Assembly (NCBI GenBank): GCA_023014365.1
Contig: JAEBUN010000033.1
Span: 372,001 to 436,000, forward strand
Length of the DNA stretch: 64,000 bases
Origin: Lepiota brunneoincarnata
Taxonomy: Eukaryota > Basidiomycota > Agaricomycetes > Agaricales > Agaricaceae
Direction of reading: 5' to 3'
The first letter of the stretch is position 1. Each line of letters starts with the position of its first letter. The notes beneath the pieces are model-generated. The model did no database searches. It was not told where the DNA came from and saw only the letters and a program-made list of their open reading frames with translations. This document shows, piece after piece, positions 1 through 11,079 of the stretch. The position numbers and the translations under genes are program-made.

Positions 1-12
1 ATATATATAACC
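1..12 (+). promoter_or_regulatory. TATA-like run upstream of ADH
   Basis: An ATATATATAA run at the window edge sits about 70 bp before the ADH start codon and is followed by a C/T-rich stretch, the usual arrangement of a strong fungal promoter. The rest of the promoter is outside the window. Confidence 0.4.
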
Positions 13-81
13 AGTCGTATCAAGCTTATACACCGCTGCCCAACGCCCCCCTCTCCGCCACCTCTCTTCTCCTGAGAGAAA

Positions 82-1597
82 ATGTCGCAGAAATCATCCA
101 CCTTGCACAACGATGCCATTCAGGTCCCTAAGACTCAGAAGGCTGCTATTGTCCAGAAGTCAGGCTCAGCTGTTGAAGTCAGGTCTGACATTCCTGTCAA
201 GCAGCCTGAGGAACTCGGACCCGGCGAATGTCTCATCAAAATGCATTGCACTGGCGTCTGTCATACCGACTTGCATGCTGCCATGGGTGACTGGCCCGTC
301 CCTCCCAAGACGCCTTTAATTGGTGGCCACGAAGGTGTTGGCGATATTGTTGCCATTGGGAAAGATACTATTCATAGTCCTGTGAAGGTGGGAGACCGCG
401 TCGGGATCAAATGGATTGCCTATTCGTATGTATCCACTAATTGAAATCTTGCATGGTGCCTCCAATGAGTTACTAGGTGTCTCCAATGTGAACAGTGCAG
501 GAATGCACGTGAACAGAGTGAGCGGCCCCATCTACAACCGAATCCTTGTCTCATTTTTGGGAGATTGTTGTAACGCCAAACTCAGCGGTTACAGCGTCGA
601 TGGCACCTTCCAGCAATACGTCGTGAGTGTATCACTACGAGTCAATTCTTGCACACCTATCCATATCGTTAGGTTTCTTGGGTAACTTGTGTCACCCCCA
701 TCCCAGACGGGCTGGAGAGCGCTGCGGCTGCATCTATCCTTTGCGGCGTGAGTTTCGTCCAGAATATGTATACCGTGAACACTCACATCCTTGGAAAGGG
801 TTTGACCGTATACCGTGCACTGAAACATAGTGAGACAAATCCGGGCGATTGGGTCGTACTTCCCGGAGCAGGTGGAGGCCTTGGTCATCTGGGTCCGCTG
901 CCCTCTTTTTTTTCTTTTCTTTCTTCCCTCCTGAACGCTGTCTAAGCCGTTCAGTATGCCAAGTACATGGGTCGTCGTGTCATCGCCATTGGTAGGCTTC
1001 GTCCCCCACATTCGCCGATTCCACCTAATATTTCATTTAGACACTGGAGAGGAAAAGCGCCAGCTCTGCATGTCCTTGGGTGCAGATCACTGGATTGACT
1101 TCGCTAAGTGCAAGGATATCACTGCAGAAATCAAACGCGTTACTGGAGGGCTTGGTGCTCATGCAACCGTAGTCACCGCTGCCTCGGTACGTTGCTACCT
1201 CCCTTACATTCATTATCGGCTATCGACCTCTCACCTCGTACAGTCAAGCGGTTATGCACAGGCTATTGACTATCTTCGGGAAAACGGCCGCTTGATGGCC
1301 GTTGGTCTACCTGGCAAGGCTACTTTGGACGCAAATATTTTCTTCACGGTATTCAAGAGTATCACTATCCACGGCTCATATGTCGGGAATCGTCAAGATG
1401 CTATCGAGTGCATTAATATTGCAGCGTCGGGAGCGGTCAAGTGCCACTACCAGCTTGAATCGATTGATGATCTTGAAAGGTATGGTACCCCTTCCCCCCT
1501 TGTCCCAGCGAAGGTCACTCCTGATTACTTGCGCAGGGTATATCACACCCTCAGTGAGGGTAAGGTTGCCGGTCGCATCGTTTTGTCCCTCCAATAA
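82..1597 (+). CDS. ADH1: Zinc-dependent alcohol dehydrogenase (ADH1-like), 9 exons
   Basis: Medium-chain, zinc-dependent alcohol dehydrogenase, which interconverts alcohols and aldehydes with NAD(H) in the cytosol. Joining exons 82-425, 477-517, 564-622, 673-747, 799-892, 947-991, 1041-1186, 1244-1479 and 1537-1597 gives an uninterrupted frame of 366 residues, close to the usual 345-375. Catalytic-zinc ligands lie in CHTDLH and GGHEGVG. The structural-zinc cysteines are CLQCEQC plus a further Cys downstream, and that lobe is assembled across two introns. The Rossmann motif GAGGGLG is followed by the NAD-binding strand ending AIDTGEEK. All introns are GT-AG; the fifth has a weak donor (GTCCGC). 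The ATG at 82 is the first in frame and follows a pyrimidine-rich leader and a TATA-like run at 1-10. Substrate preference is not readable from sequence. The gene appears intact. Confidence 0.93.
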
Positions 1598-2131
1598 GAG
1601 CCTGTCGCTTGGGGCGAACGCATATTTCTAGTTAGAACATAGAATAATACTTTTTTTTTAGAGAAAAATAAGATTAGCTAAAGATATTCTCCATGATCCG
1701 TCGAGGCGGAGTGCCAAGCAGTTTAGTGGGATTGTGCACCGTTGTATAAGATGTTGCGGGTTTTCACTCAGAGACACCTCCCCGACTGCCAGGGTATCCC
1801 TATATCCCCTTAGATCTGTCTGCTTCTTCTTGTTACACATCCACCAGATGGGGTTTCCTATCCCTGAAATTCAAATATGCGCGAGACCAGATGGAGAAGG
1901 CAAACAAAGACAAACAGCTGATTACTAGTTCTCTACTTCCACCCTCACCCAACACATACTCAGCTCCGCACTCCATTTCAAAAAGTAAAGCTGCCCAGGA
2001 AAGCGTAATAGCTGAGACTAACGGACCTTGTGGGAAATTCTCCACACCCGCGCACGGAGACTTTGCCGAACCCACAACTGATAAGACCAAGTCGGCGCCC
2101 GTCCCAACCTCCACTTCTACGATGTCTCGCA
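1598..2131. other. Intergenic, ADH 3' flank
   Basis: No gene is recognised here. It contains the ADH 3' flank with a T-tract at about 1651-1659 and the presumed promoter of the next, broken gene. Open frames here have no protein-like composition. Confidence 0.5.
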
Positions 2132-4310
2132 ATGATCGTGATCTCTCTCTCGCCCTCGGAGAAGCCCCGGAAAATATATAATTCGCTGCCACATGCTGCC
2201 GATGTGACGACTAAACCTCCGCTAGTCTGGGATTGGGATATTGAGTATGAGGGTAGGAAGAAAGAGCGCAAAGCTGATGCAACGCTGCGTGGGGCCGTGC
2301 CGTTTGAGGTGGATCGAAAGTGCTTAAGGATGTAGTCCGGGAGAAGATGGGCGTTGAGGTGGGGCGAATTAAGTTTCTTTCTGCTGGTATGTCCGACCGC
2401 CCTCTCGGCTCCTAATTACCGGTCCGTAGGTCTCGACGCTAAAGTCATTTTATTATATTCCAGGGACCTTTCACAAGGTAACGATTGAGAGCACCCTCAG
2501 CCTACCCGCGTGCTTACCCGTCATGTATCCACTTACAGGCTTATTTGATCACACTCGTCAACCATACTGAGCTTGTCGCCCGCGTAGCTCGTCGCTTCAT
2601 GCCCAGACTCAAGATGCAGTCTGAAGTCGCCACGATGCAATATATACGGGAGAAGACGAATGTACCAGTTCCGGCCGTATGCCACTATGATTCGAATTCG
2701 TACCACTGTCTGGGCGGTGAATTTATTCTGATGTCAAAGGAGCCGGTCAAGTACCATGGTCCCTGACGTGTGACCCTTGCCTTTCTAGGCACCCGACATC
2801 CCGCTTGCTCAAGTCTTCCACTCCCTAGCTTATAATGATCTCGTGAAGCATGTCAAGAACACTGCTCGAATTATCATACCACTTTTCGCACACCGGTTTC
2901 CCCAGATTGGTTCCCTTTATTCTGGTTCTCCTCCTTACAGTGCGGTGTCCTCTGGTTCCCCGACACCCGAGGCCTCTTCACAGGTCCACCAGGCCGGATT
3001 CCCTTTCTCAGCCATTCAAAGCATGTCAAGCATTTCTGCAATACTCACGCCTAGACCTCCTGCATCCCTCGCCATTAAGGCCGCAACGGAATTCCATGTA
3101 GGGCCTGTAATCTCATGGCCGTTCTTTGGAATCAACAGAGGCGACCTCGCACACCCAAATGAGCTCAACAGGGGCCCATGGTTCACAACACATTCGTATC
3201 TCAGCTCGTGTGCTGACCGAGAGATCCAGGGTGTCATAAGCGAGAATGAAAGTCACTCAGTACCACATCGTTTGCACCTTGACCCCGACGAGATCATGTC
3301 CTCGTGGCACCATCGCCTGAGGACTGTCCCAGGGGACGAATCCGATAATAGTGATGAGTATGATTTGGAGAAGAGTGAAGAGGAATGTGAGGGTCCTGGT
3401 GACGTAATGTACCGGGATTACAGAAATCAGCGGAGCACATTTTTGTTCACGCATATGGCACAGAGAGAGAAGAATGTACGGCAGGAGATGAAGCGGTGGG
3501 TGTCTGTCATGGAGAAGTTGATCAAGATTACCGACAAGGGTGATGCACCGGAGGAGTTTGGCCTCGATTATCATGATCTCAGCCTGGAAAATGTATTTGT
3601 GGATGAGGTCGACCACACAAAAATCGTACGTTTTTCTATCCATAAATTCTTTCTTGGCTTCTCACTCTGAGAATAGACATGCATCATCGACTGGAGTTAA
3701 CAACAACGCGTCCTCTCTGGGCATGCGCCCACCTTCCCGCATCCGCCCAGTCCTCACCCTTTGTGGCGAAACTCTTCCGGCAAGCGGTTGCCGAGTTCTC
3801 TAGCGATCCCTCCATCAACCTGCCGTCAGGCTCGTCCCACAGTGACGTCGAATCGCTCAGCCGCGAATGGCTCCATTACGAATCCGCGGATATGCGTCTT
3901 CGCATGGCACATCGAGGCGCAGAGTGGGACGGATGGGAAGAGGGTCTAGTAGAAAGCATACTTGGACCCCCAGAACTCGAGGAGGAGTGGTTTAAGTTTG
4001 CGCCGCAGTCATCATCCTCGGTACTCGGCAATGCGTCCACCTCAAACTCGGGTTCGGCCCTCGATTTCCTGTTACAGCCCAATGGGCTCGTTGGCGCGCC
4101 AGACCCGGATCCATCGCTCCGAGGCGGAGTTCCTTGAATGGAAGGAAGGTATCGTCCAAGCTACCGTTTGTGGAGGAGCAGAAGAAGGAACAGATGCTGA
4201 ATACGACGGGGGATATCTGTGGCGGGCGTGGTGGTGAGCTGGGGCGGCGGCTGGAAGCATGGTTGACAGTTAACGGAAGTACAGGTGCCGAACACAAAGA
4301 TGGTGTTAAA
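2132..4310 (+). pseudogene. Aminoglycoside-phosphotransferase-fold kinase-like gene, frameshifted
   Basis: Fungal protein of the aminoglycoside phosphotransferase (APH/choline kinase fold) family; the substrate of these expanded fungal families is usually unknown. Exons read 2132-2386, 2464-2477 (14 nt), 2539-2745, 2789-3625 and from 3677. The N-lobe has the ELVARVARR strand, and the catalytic loop is YHDLSLENVF (HxDxxxxN), followed by IIDW holding the metal-binding Asp. Four reading-frame breaks are visible: near 2320 (DRK to VLKD), near 3693 just after IIDW, near 4112 and near 4148. Homologous-looking sequence continues after each break in another frame, including the C-terminal KLPFVEEQ segment. 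The first two breaks are each explained by one missing G in a short G run. It is therefore either a real pseudogene or a gene carrying assembly errors. Confidence 0.72.
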
Positions 4311-4409
4311 TCAGGAACGGTGGGTCGAGGGGCAACGGACGGTTGTATGATTGGATGCTTAATCTTGTACCCATTCTCCCCTCGTTCCGTCATCTTTCAC
4401 ATCTCCTGA

Positions 4410-4788
4410 CCCGTCTCCCTGGCCATCACTATTGTTTGTGATATACATACCCATTATTTATTATATATAGGCCTGAGTAATGTTTACGTAGACTCCTGAT
4501 TTCTACTTTGTTTTCTCCCGTTGTTCTTTGTGGTATTAATGCCACTCATATGTAGTATGTCTATGTGCAAGCATTGATTTTCTTTCCTTTCAAATTTTGG
4601 TGGCATGTAAGCTAGCAAGTGAGTCGGCCTGACTGAAGTGGTTTTACCACTAGGTAAGCAGAAATGATTTTCGGAGGAGAGAATGACAAAGTTCATGGGT
4701 ATGTAAAAGGGTGACAACAAGAATCAAGATAGGTAGGGAATATACTGTCAATAGGAGAGTCACCAGAACATACCCATAAATTGAATAT
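4410..4788. other. AT-rich spacer
   Basis: AT-rich sequence with no recognisable gene. It marks the change from gene-like sequence to the transposon-rich block. Confidence 0.4.
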
Positions 4789-6321
4789 TTAATTTATTCT
4801 GTGTGATAGATAATCTTCATACTCTTTTTTGACAACAGCTACAGCAAGTTCCTTGAGTGCAGCTGGTGTTGAAGGATTATTGATCCCTCCTGAGAATAAA
4901 GATGCACAGGGAATAGAAAAAACACTAGCAAAAAAATATTTTAGAGTAAGTAATTTCCTATTCACAATCAAACTAAGAAAATGGTAATACCTTTAGTCAA
5001 CAACTCCAGTGCATCATTTCCCACTCTCTCAATATCTTCGAACAGTTTGGACTGGCTCATTAAACTTGTCCACACAAGCCAGAGCCCAACTGAGTGCACC
5101 CTCCCACTGATCAGTTGATTTGCAACCACCAGTTTTCAAGGTTTTTTCTTCCTGGATATTATAAAAGGTTAGGCTTAGCCAATAGATTTATCTTGAAGCT
5201 TACTTTCTGTGAGGAAGTACTCTGGTTGCTCTGTTGTCTGGGGGCAGAACCTTTTGAAGAAAAACTACAAATGTATAAGAAATTTTATACATGAAAATCA
5301 TAGAGTAACTTACATCACCCTGTTTTGCTCTATCCTTGCTTTTCACAATAATTGCTTGTAAACCCTCCATATAGGCAGATAAGACAAGACCAAATATTTT
5401 ATTAGAAACTGAAAGAAAAACTTGTCAGTATCAGGTAACTTTAAAAAGATAAACAAACCTTCAATCATATTGAGAATGCATCAATTCTCCTGACATTGAC
5501 TAAGATAACCTTATCAAACAAAATTGTTTGGTGGTGGGATCATATGAATAGAACCCAAACTGAGTTAGATTCAGTTAAAAGTCCTATAAACACATAACCC
5601 AGCAAAGTCAAGCTGCTTATTTTGTTCAGCAACAGCTACATGCATTGGTCAATATTGGTCAATATTAAAAGAAAAACACATACACAGAAGTTCAAGGAAG
5701 AGTTGGGCTAAATGATCCCCATCTGGAGTACCAAGCTTAGACTCAACAACAAAGAAAAGAATCCCTCCAATCATAATAATCTGATAGTTTTCCATTATTT
5801 GATACTAATTCTCTCTAAATTGAAGATATACTAACCTCATGCTCCACATAGCCTCTGGAGAAAAATTCAGTTCCTACAATTATTTGCTCTGGTTCATCAA
5901 TCACTCGGCCATGGAATAATCCTAGGATTGGGACAATATACTATATAGCATATCAATTGGTATCAGGTAACAGAGTATCAAGCTGCAAACATACTGGTTC
6001 TAAGAGTCTCATTCTTGCTTCTTCCCTTCTCTGATCACCCTTTTCACGATAAACATCCTGCCAACACCAAGAATTCTCAAATGTGGCCTCATGTAGTGAT
6101 AGTGGAAGGAGATAGCTAGGAGTCCCAAAAGAATCAAATTGAACATTGGCAGGGTCAGATGCCAATCCCAGTTTTTGAGCAACCACAGGCCATTTTGCAG
6201 TGGAGAATGTCTTGAGCCTTTTGAAGATAGGGAGATTAGCTGATTGGGCAATATCAGCAAACAAGGCAGTGAGCTTGTTGTGATCAAGTCCTAAGAGCCC
6301 AGCATGTAGTCCATTATCCAA
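4789..6321 (-). pseudogene. Decayed gene of an uncharacterised basidiomycete family
   Basis: On the minus strand a series of protein-like segments is separated by GT-AG introns. They are, in order: 6321-5953 (starting MDNGLHAG, containing FDSFGTPSYLLPLSLHEAT), about 5955-5838 (LGLFHGRVIDEPEQIIVGTE), about 5775-5690 (GGILFFVVESKLGTPDGDH, LAQLFLELL), about 5640-5500 (VAEQNKQLDFAGLCVY), and a C-terminal piece ending at 4789 (STPAALKELAVAVVKKEYED). The order matches a protein type I know from Agaricomycete genomes without assigned function. Frame slips occur after LCVY near 5590 and near 5038, and the N-terminus is missing where the inverted repeat begins at 6331. I infer a dead gene truncated by repeat insertion. 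Confidence 0.55.
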
Positions 6322-6330
6322 GTTGACTGA

Positions 6331-7805
6331 TGTTGTGCCACAAAATCATTTCATTTGTGAAATCACTAGTTAATAAAGTAACTAACTCTCCGTTACTGAA
6401 TAATATCAGTATATGGCCATGGTCAGACACTGGGTGCAAGAGATTTAGAATACTATCTAAAATATGTGAAGGTAGACATCTCAGAAACAGAACCAGAACA
6501 CCCAGACAAGTAAAAGTGATGTTAACTAACTTATTGGTGATAAGGCTATGGAAGAATGACTCTGGTATGAATGTACCTGAGCATTGTATCCAATACTATG
6601 TTAACTAAGATAGTAGTTAAGATACTCATGACTGCACAAAAGACCCATTTCTTTGCCTCTACCCTAGAAAGTGGACAAGTTGCAACACCTATGTCATCTG
6701 GATGGTACCTAGTCATAATAACAGGTCCGGGAGTGAATCTTGACAAAAGCATGAAGGGATTAGCTAATGCCCTGACAAGAATGTCCCCTTGGAACAGCTC
6801 TGATGGTATTGAAAGATAAAAGATCAGATGGGGGTATCCAAGAGGGTACTCAGGGAAGGATGCCCCCTCATAGAAACAAAAAGAGATTAGAAATGATGAA
6901 CTAGAAAATGAAGATTGATAAGAATAGGATAAGCTAATTATTTCTAGTGTTAGTCTACTGCCTGAAGACTATGGAAGTGGACTTTAGAACATTAGGGTTG
7001 AAAACTCAGGTGTGGAGAGTCCAAGAATAAAATAAAAACCAATAGATAAACATTAGCAAGGAAACTTGCTAACCTGGCTGGCTGTGATATAAATAACCAG
7101 GCACCTAGGGAGCAAGTCCCTGAGAGCAAATTGATGTTGCTGATATTGGAACTCCTAGAATGATGCTCCTAAATGATGAGGAGACAATAAAATGATGAAG
7201 CTGAAGGCTTGTTTCAGGTATACCCATAAGTTAATTGTATATTGTTATAAAAACTTGTCTGTAAATTACATGGGAGGCAAGAAACTGCTTGCCTATTCCC
7301 CCCCCCTGATTGTATGGTTGATTAGGATAGGAATATAAAGCAATTTTATGCAATTTTCTTTGGTCATAGACCACCAGAGACTTAAAGAGTTATACTCTTT
7401 AAAACCAGACCCTTTAAAATGATTGAGATATTGACAGACCCTTCTGCTTGACTCAAGAACTGAATATGAGTTGCTATGACTCTTCTGTTCTTAAGTAGAA
7501 AGTTCACTAACTTCCATTTCTTTGGGTTCCTCTTAGAGGCCTTGCCTCAGAAGTATACCATTGAATTGTAAAGCTGTTTAATTGAGAAGTGAACATAGTA
7601 TGCTAGGGCCCATTGAAAACGCTGTCCACTAGGTCTATCTAGTTTAAAGATACTTACTGTAGGAGCTTGCAAGAAGCCTGTCTTGCTGAGTAGTATAAAG
7701 TTTTATTGCATTGTTCAGAAGCTGTAGTGCACTAGGGCCCATTAGATAATACTGTCTGCTAGGCCTACTAGCTTAAAGACACTTACTGCAGGAGCTTGTC
7801 AAAAG
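6331..7805 (+). repeat. 1.47-kb inverted repeat, left copy
   Basis: This segment reappears in inverted orientation at 18376-19852 with high identity over its whole length. Its outer end begins TGTTGTGC. It ends abruptly at the lone LTR starting at 7806. It contains a run of nine C near 7301 and two units of a roughly 130-bp tandem subrepeat, each marked by a tagggcccatt motif (about 7606 and 7734); the right copy has three. No transposase, RT or other known domain was found, so the element class is open. Confidence 0.8.
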
Positions 7806-8503
7806 TGTTAGGATCCGTGCTCCTTCTGTATCCGAGGATAACTGGAGACGGCCTTCAATCACTCTACAAGGTGTCCGAGACGGTTGGCCTTATAGAGCTT
7901 AGTGGATCGCGCTCAATGAGATAACGAGGGAAGACGCCAAGTTAAGGCAGAGAGGTAAACGACCGCTGTTAACAAGATTAAAGCTTAGGGCTTTAATCTC
8001 TACTTGTACAGGCCTTATATACCTATGAGGTGTTATATACTCGTTATAGGTTACTTGGCTGTTCTACTGGTCGTGCGCAGTCCTGACCATGATGCGCATC
8101 CTGGCTGATGGCATCCTAGCATTATTTATATTACAATGAGTCAGTACTCTCGCTACTGCTGTGCGATGTTCCATTGCTTTCCTCTGACTCATAATCTTCT
8201 TCTCCTGATTGTATCTCCATGGAGTCCTCTCCGTTCTCGCTCTCCATTCTCTCGGTGCTTCCATCCGTATCGGAGGTTGGATCGGTTGATCCATGGTTAT
8301 CTTCTTCGTCCTCGGGGTATTCCAATATATCCTCCAAAGTTATCTCCATTCCTGCTTCTCTTGCCAGGTCCTGCATGGCGGTGTAATATTCCCCTTCCTC
8401 GTCTTCGCATTCTTGTGCCCGTAGTTGATCTGTAGTCTCCTGTACCCATCTTGTAAAGTCGAACAGTAGTTCTTGTTCCTCCCGGTCTGGACTGTTCATA
8501 ACA
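7806..8503 (-). repeat. Lone Gypsy LTR (same family as elements A and B)
   Basis: 698 bp, the same length and sequence family as the LTRs of the two Gypsy elements. The left end has mutated from TGTTATGA to TGTTAGGA; the right end is TCATAACA. The flanks do not form a 5-bp duplication (AAAAG against GTGGC). The left flank breaks the inverted repeat exactly where the right copy continues uninterrupted, and the right flank is unrelated sequence. This suggests recombination between LTRs of different insertions rather than simple solo-LTR formation. Confidence 0.85.
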
Positions 8504-9177
8504 GTGGCTTGCTGAATGCTCGTTAGAGTTTGTGGTTTGGGGGATTAGTAGCACCCACAATTCAACTACTTTGTGACCTTGTTTCTTGGGAGCATTAATA
8601 ACCAGGGAAAGCACTTGGTGACACACCAGGGTTGGTGGAATCATACCTACATTGTGTCATTAAAAGCAGCTGAGAAGTTATTGGAACCAGCATTGAAAAG
8701 GTAGAAATGTTCGTGGATTTTTAATATAGATAGAGGGCTTGTTTTCACTAAGCTTAGCCAAAATTCAATAAGCTTAAGCTAATACAAGTGATATGAGATA
8801 GATAATGAACAGTTTTGTCTTTTAGGGTGTTCTGGGGGTACGTTCTGACAGCAAAATTCAAGAGAGTAGTGTTTTAGAGGTTAACAAACAGCCATTGAAG
8901 TTATCTTAGCTGTACAGTGCAACAATGAAAGGACAATCCCTGTCAATTCAAAGCACAGGTTCTCTGGTCTCTGGTCTCTGGTCTCTGAACTCTGTTCTTT
9001 GTCTCTGTCTCTGTCTCTAGCACTCTGGAACTCTAAACTTCTGGACTCTGTTCTCTATCTCTATCTCTGGGTTGGTTGACAACTGAAGAAATTCCACTTA
9101 ACGATGCACACTAAATAGTCCTTTGAAACCGTTCTTGATCATGGCTTGCAGACTTGCATGTGGAAGCAGGGGTGAGA
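8504..9177. other. Anonymous sequence with CT-rich microsatellite
   Basis: No gene recognised. A low-complexity tract made of repeated TCTGG/TCTCTG units spans about 8958-9070. Together with 17431-18100 it forms the pre-insertion locus of Gypsy A. Confidence 0.45.
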
Positions 9178-9182
9178 CCTCT

Positions 9183-9880
9183 TGTTATGATCCGTGCTCC
9201 TTCTGTATCCGAGGATAACTGGAGACGGCCTTCAATCACTCTACAAGGTGTCCGAGACGGTTGGCCTTATAGAGCTTAGTGGATCGCGCTCAATGAGATA
9301 ACGAGGGAAGTCGCCAAGTTAAGGCAGAGAGGTAAACGACCGCTGTTAACAAGATTAAAGCTTAGGGCTTTAATCTCTACTTGTACAGGCCTTATATACC
9401 TATGAGGTGCTATATACTCGTTATAGGTTACTTGGCTGTTCTACTGGTCGTCCGCAGTCCTGACCATGATGCACATCCTGGCTGATGGCATCCTAGTGTT
9501 ATTTATATTATAATGAGTCAGTACTCTCGCTACTGCTGTGCGATGTTTCATCGCTTTCCTCTGACTCATAATCTCCTTCTCCCGGTTGTATCTCCATGGA
9601 GTCCTCTCCGTTCTCGCTCTCCATTCTCTCAGTGCTTCCATCCGTATCGGAGGTTGGATCGGTTGATCCATGGTTATCTTCTTCGTCCTCGGGGTATTCC
9701 AATATATCCTCCAAGGTTATCTCCATTCCTGCTTCTCTCGCCAGGTCCTGCATGGCGGTGTAGTATTCTCCTTCCTCGTCTTCGTATTCTTGCGCCCGTA
9801 ATTGGTCTGTAGTCTCCTGTACCCATCTTGTAAAGTCGAACAATAGTTCTTGTTCCTCCCGGTCTGGACTGTTCATAACA
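9183..9880 (-). repeat. Gypsy A 3' LTR
   Basis: 698-bp LTR. The U3 part (about 9364-9880) is read through by the accessory frame that ends at 9508. The putative R start lies at the AAGCTTTAATCT motif (minus strand) that can pair with the primer site. Confidence 0.92.
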
Positions 9881-11079
9881 TTATCCCCTTCGTAAGGTCT
9901 GATGTCCTCATCAGACATATCCTCAGTATAGTCCGACAGGCTCTCCTGTAATGTTTGATTCGGCGATGGGGTCCCAGTCGAAGTATGGGTCGGGTTCTGG
10001 GGAGTCGCTTCGGTAGCTTGGTGGTCTGGGGATGGCGGGTCTTGGGTGAGGTCGATGACGATGGGTTCTCTGGAGTGAATGGTGGCGGGTGTGCCGAAGG
10101 ATTGATTCAGGAAGTCGGTGGCTTCCGCTAGCAGATGTGGTGGTGGCGTTGGTGGTCGGAATGACGACGGGGGCATTTTGAATTCGGGTGCGGAGGGGTC
10201 TGGCTGAAGCGGGGCGCTGCTCGGTGCTTGCAACAATGTGTCGAATATTGTTGTTTGTGGTTTCGCGTGTGAGGGATCGAGCTCTGCTTGGTATTCCTCG
10301 TGGGCGGCGATACAGGCCAGGTACCATACTTGCGGGTTGATGCTGGTAAGGGTTTCTCTCGCAGTGCTTCTCGTAATGGCCTGGGGCAATCTTTCGACAA
10401 TATCGACATTGGTAGCGCGGGCATCCTGCTTTGATATGGCCGAATCGACGGCAGCAATTGCAGCGAGTTCGGGTGGTGGATAAGTGAGTGGTGGTAGTCC
10501 CGACGGGGGCGTCATTAGGAGCAGATATAGCTTGTACAACACTTGATGGTTGGTTACTCGTATCCACCATGGGAGGGTTGGAAGGTTGGGTGGTGGTCCC
10601 GATAGGTAGGATAGGGCGGTCCTGACTTCCGCTTCCATTGCTCGGGCTTGGGATCGGACTCTCGAACGGGAATTCGGTGAGAGCGGTTGATAGCATGGCA
10701 GAAATGGTGTTGCGGTCCTGTTCCTCTGTTGCGCTAGAAAGAATAGTGGCGCATAGTTCTTCGAATTCTGTTGTTCGGTCGTGGACGAGGCGCTTGTGAT
10801 ACAGAAGAGCAGTAAATGTCTTCCAGCAGGTGTCGACCAGGGGTACCATCGCTGGACTGCGTTTAAGACGGGTTCCGGTAATATGAAAGGGAACTTCGTG
10901 TAGAAGGATGGATCGTATCTCGGGTTGGTTGGAGGGAAGGAAGGTATGCCGGATGATATAAGGACTGTTGGTCCTGTCTGGTTGGTCGTCAGCGGTATCG
11001 GTGGCAGGGTTAGGTTGGCTATTTCCTTCGACGCGGTTCGCCAGGGATATGATTCTTTCCCGGATGAGAAGGCGTCCAT
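9508..11079 (-). CDS. Gypsy A accessory frame 2 (acidic tail encoded by LTR)
   Basis: A 523-codon open frame lying +1 relative to the zinc-knuckle frame and overlapping it for almost its whole length, then continuing alone into the 3' LTR. The first part is Pro/Ser/Thr-rich and includes IVIDLTQDPP, which resembles a SUMO-interacting hydrophobic-acidic motif. The last ~124 residues, encoded by U3, form a strongly acidic Glu/Asp/Ser tail starting MNSPDREEQ. The tail frame is open in all five LTR copies of the window. In element B the frame is cut to 413 codons by an inserted LTR. Which frame is translated, and whether the tail is joined to the zinc-knuckle protein by frameshift or splicing, cannot be told from sequence. 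Confidence 0.5.
   Translation of the reverse strand: MDAFSSGKESYPWRTASKEIANLTLPPIPLTTNQTGPTVLISSGIPSFPPTNPRYDPSFYTKFPFILPEPVLNAVQRWYPWSTPAGRHLLLFCITSASSTTEQQNSKNYAPLFFLAQQRNRTATPFLPCYQPLSPNSRSRVRSQARAMEAEVRTALSYLSGPPPNLPTLPWWIRVTNHQVLYKLYLLLMTPPSGLPPLTYPPPELAAIAAVDSAISKQDARATNVDIVERLPQAITRSTARETLTSINPQVWYLACIAAHEEYQAELDPSHAKPQTTIFDTLLQAPSSAPLQPDPSAPEFKMPPSSFRPPTPPPHLLAEATDFLNQSFGTPATIHSREPIVIDLTQDPPSPDHQATEATPQNPTHTSTGTPSPNQTLQESLSDYTEDMSDEDIRPYEGDNVMNSPDREEQELLFDFTRWVQETTDQLRAQEYEDEEGEYYTAMQDLAREAGMEITLEDILEYPEDEEDNHGSTDPTSDTDGSTERMESENGEDSMEIQPGEGDYESEESDETSHSSSESTDSL
9881..9893 (-). promoter_or_regulatory. Polypurine tract of Gypsy A
   Basis: Directly next to the 3' LTR the minus strand reads GAAGGGGATAA, a purine run in the position expected for the plus-strand primer. 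The same sequence adjoins the 3' LTR of element B (about 22069-22081). Confidence 0.65.

Noticed and set aside
6331..7805. Copia or LINE coding sequence in the inverted repeat
   Set aside because: No RT, RNase H or integrase motif in any frame of either copy.
9513..9812. Plus-strand frames of ~99 codons repeated at each LTR
   Set aside because: They are antisense shadows of the acidic U3 frame, present wherever the LTR is; no independent coding signal.
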